Positions 10,701 to 16,906 of a stretch of 23,911 nucleotides of DNA are shown piece after piece. This DNA comes from a virus. Below the pieces are notes generated by a model. The model was not told the DNA's origin. It did not search any database and saw nothing but the letters and a program-made list of their open reading frames with translations. The position numbers were made by a program, and so were the translations under genes. The DNA is taken from positions 1 to 23,911 of IMG/VR virus record IMGVR_UViG_3300009432_000038, one strand, 5' to 3'. The first letter of the stretch is position 1, and each line of letters begins with the position of its first letter.

Positions 10701-11369
10701 AACACCAATTCTGTACGAAGGTTTACCTGAATACTTTTCAAGTATCAATTCTTGAGTGTCTACCTTTGTAAAGAATCCACGAGTGTAAATAATACCTTCA
10801 CTTATGTGTGCAATCGAAGACCTACCAATTGGTGTAACAGATGTTGCAGCTATGGTAAATTCTTTTCCTGATGATGTTGCAGTTATACTACCACTTGAAC
10901 TAATAGTGACTGGTTCTAAGACCTCTCCTGCTGAGAAGGCATAGTCATTAGTTGCAGTTGTTCCCTGTCTAATAAACTTGACTAAAAGAGTTAACTCATC
11001 TGTTCCAGTTGAAGCTACTGAGGTTATTACTCTAGCAACAACACCTGATGTCTTTCCTTGAACGTGCAACCCATGAGTTGCAACTCTATGTGTTTCTGAT
11101 GTACCTGCACCACTGCCTGGGTTTGCAGCTAAACATTTCACATAGTAGATATCCATATCGATATCTGCAATAGCACCACTAACAATAGACCCCTCTTCAA
11201 ACACATGATTACCAAATCTTTCGATTTGGTTCTGCATGATTGATTGGGATTGTGTTAGTTCTCTTGCTTGAAGAGGTCTACCTGCACGATATAAAACTTT
11301 GTGAAACTTTTTAGATTCATCATAGTCATCATAGTAAGGCGAAATATTTAAGTCAATCTTCTCTGGCAT
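4713..11369 (-). CDS. Giant baseplate-peripheral/tail protein with DUF4815-type N-terminus, 2218 residues
   Basis: This is the largest gene here. The N-terminus (SPYYDDYDESKKFHKVL, RPLQARELTQSQ, QIERFGNHVFEEGS) matches what I recall of the DUF4815 family, found in marine T4-like phages. From about residue 490 there are beta modules of the type FxxGExVTGxTSSAxG. Copies lie near residues 493-545 and 843-905. A helix-bearing part around residues 1120-1160 (SYTMKDIGKIANRVANLERV) precedes a Pro-rich linker near residues 1530-1560. After it comes a conserved block containing WRDPLAQSFIVE (about residue 1580) and FETKDDSLPVTVELR. The C-terminus ends VSNFRTLALAT. It lies directly after gp8, where T4 carries gp9 and gp10, but I see no direct similarity to those. 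A peripheral baseplate or fibre-anchoring role is inference. The stop TAA overlaps nothing and is one base from the next ATG. Confidence 0.8.
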   Translation of the reverse strand: MPEKIDLNISPYYDDYDESKKFHKVLYRAGRPLQARELTQSQSIMQNQIERFGNHVFEEGSIVSGAIADIDMDIYYVKCLAANPGSGAGTSETHRVATHGLHVQGKTSGVVARVITSVASTGTDELTLLVKFIRQGTTATNDYAFSAGEVLEPVTISSSGSITATSSGKEFTIAATSVTPIGRSSIAHISEGIIYTRGFFTKVDTQELILEKYSGKPSYRIGVQISENLISSADDTSLLDNAAGSSNENAGGADRLKLSLTFTKVLLSSTTDSDFIELVRVNNGIIELKIDKTRYTQGFNSTLARRTFDASGDFVTRQFVPNLKEHLNNGVNAGYYSSLYGGNESKFIMQVSPGKAYVKGYEIEKIGTTPLTFKKARSTEALVGASTPIRIGNFIKLKNVHSMPEFGNETGGDSQSPFNEVKIFDGVIASADAGDPTAAGNHIGYARVRGYDFVDNSSSATGLIFAKTGNAQHNLYMFDVKMFTKLPYGSKTGTFTAGDIVTGTTTGATGIVHNDVSNSALYLHDVVGTFADGEAVTTSGVGTGAFTIGAGVRGYNIDRARSVTQVSTASRETFTANIVTDSDKILLGTVNFNGTTAVSGFGTDFKTELKEGDIIVDGAGTEHVVSSIASAISLTLDGNSIEPTYSGNATRRRTKVYQQDRTVGISALPRDWISNHTPDDLTVRRQNTVSAGSTGFAISVGSGETFGAVNNDNFTVSVAQQSSDAGRTLVNGDTLDINQFSVSGTGTYTFTSGSWDAQDAGAILRVSYTVKQSNPARKTKNFKSGRVVTVTTASSSNTPYGRNYDDKDITLGVADAYKVHGIYEGVGGSTPVPPSLVINETNSTSFTSGEIVIGTTSSARGTIIAYGGDDATSYIYYTGTNRFVAGEVITGQTSSATGTLTSVAVGSSDITNRFFFDDGQRDGFYDIARLTRKSGEPAPSNAILVVFDYFASAGEGNFYDINSYDIPYKDIPVYTANKVDLGGLEPDGTYELSDSIDYRPVVGQLLTNTNFSNDTGSNNGRTVADPTNISTEISSAPFLYTVRDFGSTGSSKIDTPVNGTFSVGDISFYVGRIDKVFLHREGSFQIVEGTSSITPTKPKAIDDSIELFEVSIPAYTKDLKTVKVRAKDHRSYTMKDIGKIANRVANLERVTTLSLLEKDTQSLQILDSDGFDRFKSGFVVDSFKGHGIGDVRHPDYRCAVDAKTGTLRPQSYQNFIDLTLDTTTSSNYQKTGDLITLPYTSYNYVSQDKASRTINVNPYNVFAFIGNVKLTPAIDIWNDSERLPDVRVNRQGNFDAVLAENTNSLGSVWNSWQTTFVGEPTVVSEEVTSTTAGRWEGDPTQGGTWVAGEQVTREITETPETQTRSGIKTTVVEDFVENRNDRVVSVTIIPWIRSREIEIDATELKPNSNHFIFFDNQDVNAHVRPHSASYSQDGGVTVTSGIKADGNGRVRAYFTIPQTDSMRFPTGQRQLRVTSSLYNLSNPASSGNEIYQAQGLLQASQTEITSTRNGRVIRESLGESKDTVRRGESLNSTPTDTTAPEIPVDTTPQETIPDPVIADFIPDLWEVEDFWFIPVEFNWRDPLAQSFIVEKSGGMFVTGVDLYFETKDDSLPVTVELRNMVNGYPGQNVLPFSTKTLTPAEINTSTNGSALTTFTFDSPVFLESQQEYCFVVLSNSDKYHTYISRMGEKDLITSQTIAGQPYAGSLFMSQNASTWTAEQTDDLKFNIKVAKFTANASANIATVNFENIELPTIKLQSNPIQTFVDQRYVKVYAYNHGMYDNSSQVILSGIIGDKTGGVLNVGTPAKQTGTTPADQTWGTVSSPLTTTTNGTGTGATVSITVSSSGTAFAAKVVDCGSGYSASDTLTVTDFGSATNSFNISIGTIEDTLGGFPISLLNRTHSALSSYEIDSFTIIPEVSASAFFGARDLITGFTGDNGTVGGSSNVTSTRNLYFDACHTLIPNLQVKDTKISVNIKGTGMNTPEGFRKTVDSVYVKKTSSKFVTLNDNNFFDSPTIIASGINESGNMNSTKSFQLQVQLQTNSTNLSPVIDTASVGFLGITNRINNIDSATGKKYNGTSLSSTVTSLGSGTTFVPSTAADGDNNVFTYLTKKINLKSPATSLKTIMDVFRGSGAEVKVLYKILKNDESISFDDIGWTYFNTNGSPDETVEADGRNFKEYEFTVNDLPEFSSFAIKIVGQSYNTGVIPMVSNFRTLALAT

Positions 11370-11388
11370 AAGTTTACTCTATTTGTTA

Positions 11389-11404
11389 TGTTTCCTAAGA
11401 AACA
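11389..11404 (-). other. Short hairpin in the gp8 / giant-gene gap
   Basis: The 38-base gap at 11370-11407 holds TGTTTC-TTAG-GAAACA, a 6-bp stem with a four-base loop. No T-run follows, so it does not look like an intrinsic terminator. It could be an RNA-processing or stabilising element. There is only a weak AGAG upstream of the giant gene's ATG. Low confidence. Confidence 0.25.
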
Positions 11405-11407
11405 AAA

Positions 11408-12847
11408 TTACATTTGAACAATAAGTTTAATATCTTCTATTTGGTCGGCTGCTCTTGATACTGCACCTCTATTTTCCACATAGATAATCTTACCTGTTCT
11501 CGGAAGGGCTTCAGGGAAAGTACTGTCTAAAGACGACACTGTTCCAAAAGATGATGCACTTCCACTAATAAACATGTTATCGGATACAGAGAAATCTGCA
11601 TATCCACCAAAACTATTTGGAATTGGTAAGTATGAGACAACTGAACCTACAACTGAAACAACTCTTGCAACTGCAATGTTATCTCCGTCTGCATCAGCAT
11701 TCAATAAAATAGAATCTACTACAACACCCGATACACTTGAAAGTGTAAACTTCTTATATGTTGCAAGAGTAGCATCAGCTGCAATTGCACTGACTACTTT
11801 TTGTGGGTCTTGAAGAAGTCCAATTCTTCTAAAGTCATTAGTTGTTGGGAAATCACCACCACCTTCTGCAAACTCTAATCTAGAGTTTACGATGACATAG
11901 TTTGCACCTAGTTCATTGACTGGGTCTGCACCATGTCCAAGTAATGGAGAGATGATTGGTGTAAGAACCATATCATTGTTACCATTACCAGCACCAACAG
12001 CTGCAACTCTCATTGTACCTGATGTGTAATTGGTTCCATTTGCAGTCATAGTGATGGATTCAACTCCACCTGAAGAGATAACGACTGTTGCTACTGCACT
12101 AGTTCCATCACCTTCAACAGGAACATTAGTATATGTACCTGACGTATAACCTGAACCTATGTTGTCTGCACGAACATGGTAAATTGCACCTTCATATGTG
12201 TCTGCACCATCTTCTGACGCAAATTGTGTAGAACCATCTGTACTACCAACGGCACCAATAGCTGCAAGGTCACCATGCACTTTCTGTAATGCACCCAATG
12301 TTTTACAAGGGATAAAATCGTTAGTTACGAACTTAATTGTTTCTGAGGCAGATACAGAGTACATGTATTTCCAAATGTAACCATCAGCAGTTGTGATTGG
12401 TGCAATTGCTGTTCCTGTTGGTTCAACAGTAGAAGGTTGTCTAACATATGAACTGTTTCTTCCAGTTCTGATACACTTGTAAACATTGTATGCTGAGGAC
12501 ATAACGTAGAAAGTAGTGTCGTATAAGTTGTTAGAACTTGTAACAGGTGAAAGGTTTGATGCACTGTAATCATGTGCATACTCTTCGTATGTGGTTCCTG
12601 TAGTCCAGTTTCGTCTAGGAATAGAATGAGATACGTCACCTGATGCAACTTTCTTCATTGCAAGCATGTCATTGAACGCTGCAACTTCTTCTTTTACAGA
12701 GTTAGCTGGTGTAGGAATTGTATCCGTTGAATCCCAAACATAAGGTCTACCTATGAATAGATATGTGGAAGATGTTGCATCTGCAAAATCCTCTTTAAAT
12801 TGTCTCGCATTGTGGATTCGAAACTTTTCTGTAATAATTGCTGCCAT
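11408..12847 (-). CDS. 8: Baseplate wedge protein, T4 gp8 family
   Basis: 479 residues, against 334 in T4 gp8. Matching blocks in order: N-terminal TEKFRIHNARQF; SIPRRNW (T4 IPRRDW); NVYKCIRTG (T4 YRCLD); TADGYIWKYMYSV (T4 DGYVWEYLFEI); VTNDFIP; AIYHVRADNI (T4 IYRVKANTI); DFRRIGLLQDP (T4 GFRQISIITNP); and C-terminal KIIYVENRGAVSRAADQIED (T4 MIYMENRPPIIMAMDQTEE). gp8 is a wedge component that binds gp10, gp7 and gp6 in T4. The extra length is two insertions. The first, about residues 228-320, is Gly/Thr-rich with GSGYTSGTYTNVP and NGTNYTSG. The second, about residues 355-445, lies before the C-terminal block. The start has a strong Shine-Dalgarno and two late-promoter-like motifs upstream. T4 sequences are recalled from memory. 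Confidence 0.9.
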   Translation of the reverse strand: MAAIITEKFRIHNARQFKEDFADATSSTYLFIGRPYVWDSTDTIPTPANSVKEEVAAFNDMLAMKKVASGDVSHSIPRRNWTTGTTYEEYAHDYSASNLSPVTSSNNLYDTTFYVMSSAYNVYKCIRTGRNSSYVRQPSTVEPTGTAIAPITTADGYIWKYMYSVSASETIKFVTNDFIPCKTLGALQKVHGDLAAIGAVGSTDGSTQFASEDGADTYEGAIYHVRADNIGSGYTSGTYTNVPVEGDGTSAVATVVISSGGVESITMTANGTNYTSGTMRVAAVGAGNGNNDMVLTPIISPLLGHGADPVNELGANYVIVNSRLEFAEGGGDFPTTNDFRRIGLLQDPQKVVSAIAADATLATYKKFTLSSVSGVVVDSILLNADADGDNIAVARVVSVVGSVVSYLPIPNSFGGYADFSVSDNMFISGSASSFGTVSSLDSTFPEALPRTGKIIYVENRGAVSRAADQIEDIKLIVQM

Positions 12848-12856
12848 TTTCTTAAT

Positions 12857-12862
12857 CTCCTC
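12857..12862 (-). promoter_or_regulatory. Strong Shine-Dalgarno for gp8
   Basis: GAGGAG reads at 12862-12857, nine bases before the ATG at 12847. It is the best ribosome site in the window and fixes the gp8 start. Confidence 0.75.
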
Positions 12863-12865
12863 AGA

Positions 12866-12885
12866 TATTTATAATACTATTTATA
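12866..12885 (-). promoter_or_regulatory. Two tandem T4-type late promoter motifs (TATAAATA) upstream of gp8
   Basis: The octamer TATAAATA occurs twice in the 41-base gap, at 12885-12878 and 12873-12866, four bases apart. T4 late promoters consist essentially of this octamer at about -13 to -6, recognised by the phage factor gp55. With that spacing the upstream copy would start RNA near 12872, leaving a 24-base leader with the intact GAGGAG. The downstream copy would start near 12860, inside the Shine-Dalgarno. The upstream copy is followed by GTATT, close to the CTATT seen after many T4 late octamers. Confidence 0.6.
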
Positions 12886-12888
12886 CAC

Positions 12889-15800
12889 CTATGCAGACTT
12901 AACCGTCGCACTAAATGTAAAATTTGTTCTAGTTCGTTGTCTTTGTTCAAATTGTGGTATAAAGAAGTTGGGCATATCAGATTCTAAATCACTAATCCTC
13001 AACCCTTCAGATACACATTCTTCCAAAAGTATGTTTCCATGACCATCTTCAAATAATATATCATCATCATCTGTTTCATCTTTTAGATATTTTGATATTC
13101 TATATGTGTCTTGTCCTGTTATTATATTTAGACTTCTTAAAGTAGTCCCTAATGGGGCAAACGAATAAACTCCGTTTTCTTGTCCCGTTTCTAATAGGAA
13201 TAAATCCCCATCTTCACTTGTTAAAATGTCACCATCTTCCATAACCAGTCTTTGACCAGTAGGTTCCATAGACCTTTCAGTAGTGAAATAATATTCTTCA
13301 AATGTTTCTGTTGCATCTTCTAGTTCAATAAAGTCACCATCTTCGTAAATCATTTCTCCACCAAAATCTTGAACTGAAATTCTATCAGCTTTAGGTTCTA
13401 GTCTCATACGATTAACTTCGGGTTCTAGAAGGATGTTACCACCATCTTCTAATACCAATTTCTCTTCTTCAGGTGTCCACATTTGAATCACTCTACCTAC
13501 ATCTGCGGGTCTAGCTCTTGTCCCAAATATAGTTTCTTCTCTGTCCTGATTTTCAAAACCATTATTAGAATCTATGTTTAGTGTAGTGGTGTTACCATCG
13601 TGGGTAAAGAATGAGGGTGCAGATGCAGTTGCAACTGATTTAATTTGTAAGATATTGACATGTCTTTGTCTGATTGCAGGGTCATTCCATTCGGTTCCCT
13701 TACCTCTCTGAATACCACCTGTGACTGCGTATGAACTTAGTGAACCCCCACCAATAGCATCGACACCATAAGTAGGTGTTCCTGCATCTCCCAAGTATAC
13801 ATAAGGGCCGAACTCGTTAATAACTCGGATTATCTTATTGTATTCTAATGATGCACCAATCGATGCAGCTGTTGCGGCATCCGAATTAATGATGATAGTG
13901 GGCAAGAATTGTGTAGTCATACTAGTATCAAAGTTGTTCGATACCTGAACCTCACCAAAGAAGATGTGTCCTGCAGGGTGAAGTAAGTCTTTTACTGCAC
14001 TTCTCCACTTGTTAATAGATTCACCAATTCTAATTACATAAGAATGTGTTTGATATATTCTATTATCATGTAGTTTCTGTTCGGCAGAATCCAAGGCACC
14101 AAAGTCACCTGTTTCTCCCTTACCAGTTTGAGCTTCACCAGCAAGTAATCCTGTACCATTGAATGCTTTATATTCTACTACCTTTAATGAACCACCAGTA
14201 AATGTTACTGTCTCTTCTTGTAAGAAGTCTCCAGTTGCACCTTGTAGTTTAAGAATGTTTCTTGTTGAATCAAGATAGTAAACTTGTGCAGTTACACCCG
14301 AAGTCGAACCAGTGATGGTGTTGCCTGGATTTAACGAGGGGTCACCACTATATGTTATGTTCTTAAATAGAAGTGGTGAGATAGATGTAGATTTTAATTT
14401 TGCATTCTTTGTGAATCCTGAACCAACATCTTGAATGTTTAATGAACCGATACCACCAATAGTAGATGATGATGCAATTAGTGATGCACCACTACCATTA
14501 GAGATGTCTACACCTGTAGTAGTCGAGGTTGTTTCAGTTGATGAACCTGTCACTATCTCCCCAACGACAAAAATACCTGTATCGGTTGTTTCTCTCATAC
14601 AGACAAGTCGTTTCTTATCTTTCTCTACAAGAACCACTTTTGCAGTTGCACTCGAAGTTGTACCTGTTATAGTTTCCCCACCGACAAATCCAGTTGTGTC
14701 TGTTACATAGATGTAACCGCCTGGAGCACATTGTGGAAGTGTTAAATAACCACCACCATTATTGATGAGTTCAACATTTCTTATTGCAGAGTTACCAACT
14801 CCTGCACTAGGGTTGGTTGCAGTTTCTTGTAGTATTGGAAATCCATCTTCCGTTAATAAATTATCAGCTTCTTCTGTATAGACTTCTACTATCTGTCCTA
14901 CAGTTAAACCCGAATTAAATGTAATCGTATTTGTTGTTACTGTAAAGTCGTCTTCAGTTTGTTCTATACCATCAACAAAGACTCTTCTCCATTGTTTTGT
15001 GAACTCTAGTGTTTGACTGTAGTCATCAGTACCAGTAAATGCAGTTTGACCTGCAGTTGCAGTGAAATAGAAATGTCCATCTGCACTTCCCGACTCTAGT
15101 AAGTACTTATACCCAATTGCAGAGATAATACCCATTGCATTACCACCATGAGTATCTCTATTATCGAATATGACCAAGTCACCACCGACATATCCTGTAC
15201 CTTCGGTTTCGATATAAATTTTATCTATATTACCTGTGGTAAGACCATCAACAACAGAAACAACATCGTATACTGTTCCCGACTCGGAATCTCCAGTAAA
15301 GTCAATTCTATCGTTAAGTGTATATAATGCACCTTTAGAATTTGTCGAACTAGTCGAATCAATTCCTGAAATAACACCAACAATAGTTGCAGTGAATACA
15401 TCAAGTATATTACTTCTACTTCTGACTGTTACCGTCATTCCTTGAGTAAATGTACCACTATGTCTTTCTGATATCTGTAGTAAGTACTCGTCTGTTGTCT
15501 TACCTGCATATACATTTTCAACAACACACTCTGCTAATATTTCACTACCATTGTATGCAGTAATTTTATCAGTTGGACTTGGTGGTTGTGTACATGATAT
15601 AACCATGTTTCGGTATTCTACATAAGAAGATTCCGATACATGTAGTGTATGGTCGATAGGATAGTAAACTTCTGCATCCTGACCATAAAGAATTCTCATT
15701 AAGAACTGTAAGGAAGCTGTTGTTCCCTTTTTCTCGTATAGTTCTTTAATATGTTTAATAATTAATCGTCTGTCTTGGGTATCGCCAGGATTAATCTGAG

Positions 15801-16359
15801 GCATGAAATCATTCTGATAATACTGTAAGAAATCATCTGAAGTCTTATCGATATCTGAATATGATAACAACCTATTATTGGCAAGAATAGTATTCTCTTT
15901 GTAGGCACCAATAACACCTGTCTGTCCACTACTTCTTCCTGTAATGGTCTCCCCTGCAATAAATCCTGACCCATGGATAGTCTCCACAAAGAAACTACTA
16001 CCATTGATTACACGAATCTCTGCAACACTCTTTGACTTAGACCCTACAACATACTCACCCTTTATAAAAGGATTGAATTGAATATTACCTGCAGAATCAA
16101 CTTGGTTACCTTCTATACGAAGATATGAAGTGTCTTGGTCGGGGGAAGGGGAAACGGTTGCAGGTTCTAAAAGTAAAGAACCTGTACCGTCTTCATGTAA
16201 AATACCTTCTATCTCAGTTTGAGAAGAGAGAGTGATTATCTCACTCTCTAGAAACTCAAAGTATGCTTCTAAGAAGGCGATAAACTCAGGCGATTCTTGT
16301 TGAACGAAATCGGGTAAGAGGTCGTGCAGTCGATGACTGAGTTTATCTACATTATACAT
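12889..16359 (-). CDS. 7: Baseplate wedge protein, T4 gp7-like, with EDG repeats
   Basis: 1156 residues (T4 gp7 is 1032). Three blocks match the C-terminal third of T4 gp7 as I recall it. They are SPEFIAFLEAYFEFLE at residues 24-39 (T4 NFEAFCEAYIQYLS); DTQDRRLIIKHIKELYEKKG with TASLQFLMRILYG, residues 193-230 (T4 DKRDAVARFFESRSYDFYSTKG, KFLFKVLYN); and INKWRSAVKDLLHPAGHIFF near residue 780 (T4 SSRWKSDVIRFVHPVGFGFI). The position between gp6 and gp8 is the gp7 slot in T4. Between the blocks are added beta modules: FxxGETITGxSS repeats, and TATAGQTAFTG with VFVDGIEQ. The last 200 residues carry repeated EDG-LLE motifs. The large N-terminal part of T4 gp7 is not recognisable. gp7 links wedge proteins and starts wedge assembly in T4. 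The start overlaps the previous stop (TAATG), with no clear Shine-Dalgarno. Confidence 0.78.
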   Translation of the reverse strand: MYNVDKLSHRLHDLLPDFVQQESPEFIAFLEAYFEFLESEIITLSSQTEIEGILHEDGTGSLLLEPATVSPSPDQDTSYLRIEGNQVDSAGNIQFNPFIKGEYVVGSKSKSVAEIRVINGSSFFVETIHGSGFIAGETITGRSSGQTGVIGAYKENTILANNRLLSYSDIDKTSDDFLQYYQNDFMPQINPGDTQDRRLIIKHIKELYEKKGTTASLQFLMRILYGQDAEVYYPIDHTLHVSESSYVEYRNMVISCTQPPSPTDKITAYNGSEILAECVVENVYAGKTTDEYLLQISERHSGTFTQGMTVTVRSRSNILDVFTATIVGVISGIDSTSSTNSKGALYTLNDRIDFTGDSESGTVYDVVSVVDGLTTGNIDKIYIETEGTGYVGGDLVIFDNRDTHGGNAMGIISAIGYKYLLESGSADGHFYFTATAGQTAFTGTDDYSQTLEFTKQWRRVFVDGIEQTEDDFTVTTNTITFNSGLTVGQIVEVYTEEADNLLTEDGFPILQETATNPSAGVGNSAIRNVELINNGGGYLTLPQCAPGGYIYVTDTTGFVGGETITGTTSSATAKVVLVEKDKKRLVCMRETTDTGIFVVGEIVTGSSTETTSTTTGVDISNGSGASLIASSSTIGGIGSLNIQDVGSGFTKNAKLKSTSISPLLFKNITYSGDPSLNPGNTITGSTSGVTAQVYYLDSTRNILKLQGATGDFLQEETVTFTGGSLKVVEYKAFNGTGLLAGEAQTGKGETGDFGALDSAEQKLHDNRIYQTHSYVIRIGESINKWRSAVKDLLHPAGHIFFGEVQVSNNFDTSMTTQFLPTIIINSDAATAASIGASLEYNKIIRVINEFGPYVYLGDAGTPTYGVDAIGGGSLSSYAVTGGIQRGKGTEWNDPAIRQRHVNILQIKSVATASAPSFFTHDGNTTTLNIDSNNGFENQDREETIFGTRARPADVGRVIQMWTPEEEKLVLEDGGNILLEPEVNRMRLEPKADRISVQDFGGEMIYEDGDFIELEDATETFEEYYFTTERSMEPTGQRLVMEDGDILTSEDGDLFLLETGQENGVYSFAPLGTTLRSLNIITGQDTYRISKYLKDETDDDDILFEDGHGNILLEECVSEGLRISDLESDMPNFFIPQFEQRQRTRTNFTFSATVKSA
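13017..13469 (-). repeat. EDG/LLE repeat cluster at the C-terminus of the gp7-like protein
   Basis: Degenerate copies of x-(L/I/M)-x-EDG-x(2-4)-LLE are clustered here. They read LVLEDGGNILLEPE, MIYEDGDFIELED, LVMEDGDILTSEDGDLFLLE and ILFEDGHGNILLEE, with a related RMRLEPKADR. Two more lie outside the cluster: ILHEDGTGSLLLEP at residues 53-66 and LTEDGFPILQE near residue 500. They are acidic, strand-like units. Function is unknown. Confidence 0.75.
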
Positions 16360-16826
16360 TAGCTAATTGTCGCACCATAGTTAGCAAGAACAAACCATTT
16401 TCCAACAGTTGAGTTCCAAACTAATAGAACTGCTTCACCACCATTATCAAATACGATACTGTTATGTGAAGTCAATGCATTAGTTACGTTAACCGTTGCA
16501 GTGTAAGATGCATGGTCTGAAGATGCATAAATTACCTTCAATTGACCATTATCAGTACCATCTGCAAGTGTAAAAGTTAGAGACGATGCAAAGTTTGCTA
16601 CGTCTAATACTGTTCCAAACGTAGTGTTCAAAGCTGCACTCGTTACTGTTAAGGTTGTAAAATCATCTACTGCAAGATGGGTTGGTATGTTTTCAAACAT
16701 TTGTCCAACAGTCATCCTTTTATTGATGGGTGTTGCACTTGGGTTATCAACAATGTGAAGCAATACATCACTTTCGATGTCTGCATCTGCTATTTGTGAC
16801 AAAGCACTTATTTTTTTATCTGCCAT
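16359..16826 (-). CDS. Small virion structural protein, 155 residues, beta-rich
   Basis: The N-terminus MADKKISALSQIADADIES, with VLLHIVDN and KRMTVGQMF, is the 'KISAL...DxxPIVD...KxTVGxL' pattern seen at the start of many phage fibre and virion proteins. Residues about 65-155 form a strand-rich unit: LTFTLADGTDNGQLKVIYA, IVFDNGGEAVLLVWN and GKWFVLANYGA. It resembles in layout the small trimeric N-terminal domain of T4 gp9/gp10/gp12-type proteins. That resemblance is weak and is my inference. The start is set by AGGAG at 16837-16833, six bases before the ATG. It lies between gp6 and gp7 with a TAATG overlap into gp7, so it is probably a baseplate-associated protein. It could equally be a short adaptor for the fibre. 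Confidence 0.7.
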   Translation of the reverse strand: MADKKISALSQIADADIESDVLLHIVDNPSATPINKRMTVGQMFENIPTHLAVDDFTTLTVTSAALNTTFGTVLDVANFASSLTFTLADGTDNGQLKVIYASSDHASYTATVNVTNALTSHNSIVFDNGGEAVLLVWNSTVGKWFVLANYGATIS

Positions 16827-16832
16827 TTTTTT

Positions 16833-16837
16833 CTCCT
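16833..16837 (-). promoter_or_regulatory. Shine-Dalgarno for the 155-residue gene
   Basis: AGGAG reads at 16837-16833, six bases before the ATG at 16826, and supports that start. Confidence 0.65.
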
Positions 16838-16877
16838 AGAAAAATTATTAATTAAATCCGAGTTAACGGAAAACTAT

Positions 16878-16892
16878 TCGGGGGACTCCCGA
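16878..16892 (-). terminator. Weak hairpin in the 80-base gap after gp6
   Basis: TCGGG-AGTCC-CCCGA gives a 5-bp GC-rich stem. On the minus strand it is followed by AATAGTTTT, a short T-run a few bases away. It sits 14 bases after the gp6 stop codon, in the largest gap of the window (16827-16906). It may be a partial terminator or an RNA-stability hairpin. A TATAAAG (16902-16896) lies just before it but lacks the last two bases of a late promoter octamer. Confidence 0.35.
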
Positions 16893-16906
16893 CCACTTTA
16901 TACATT

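Noticed and set aside
11389-11404. Intrinsic terminator after gp8
   Set aside because: The stem is AT-rich with no T-run after it on the coding strand. It is kept only as a weak hairpin.
16896-16902. Late promoter before the 155-residue gene
   Set aside because: TATAAAG lacks the last two bases of the octamer, so I do not call it a promoter.
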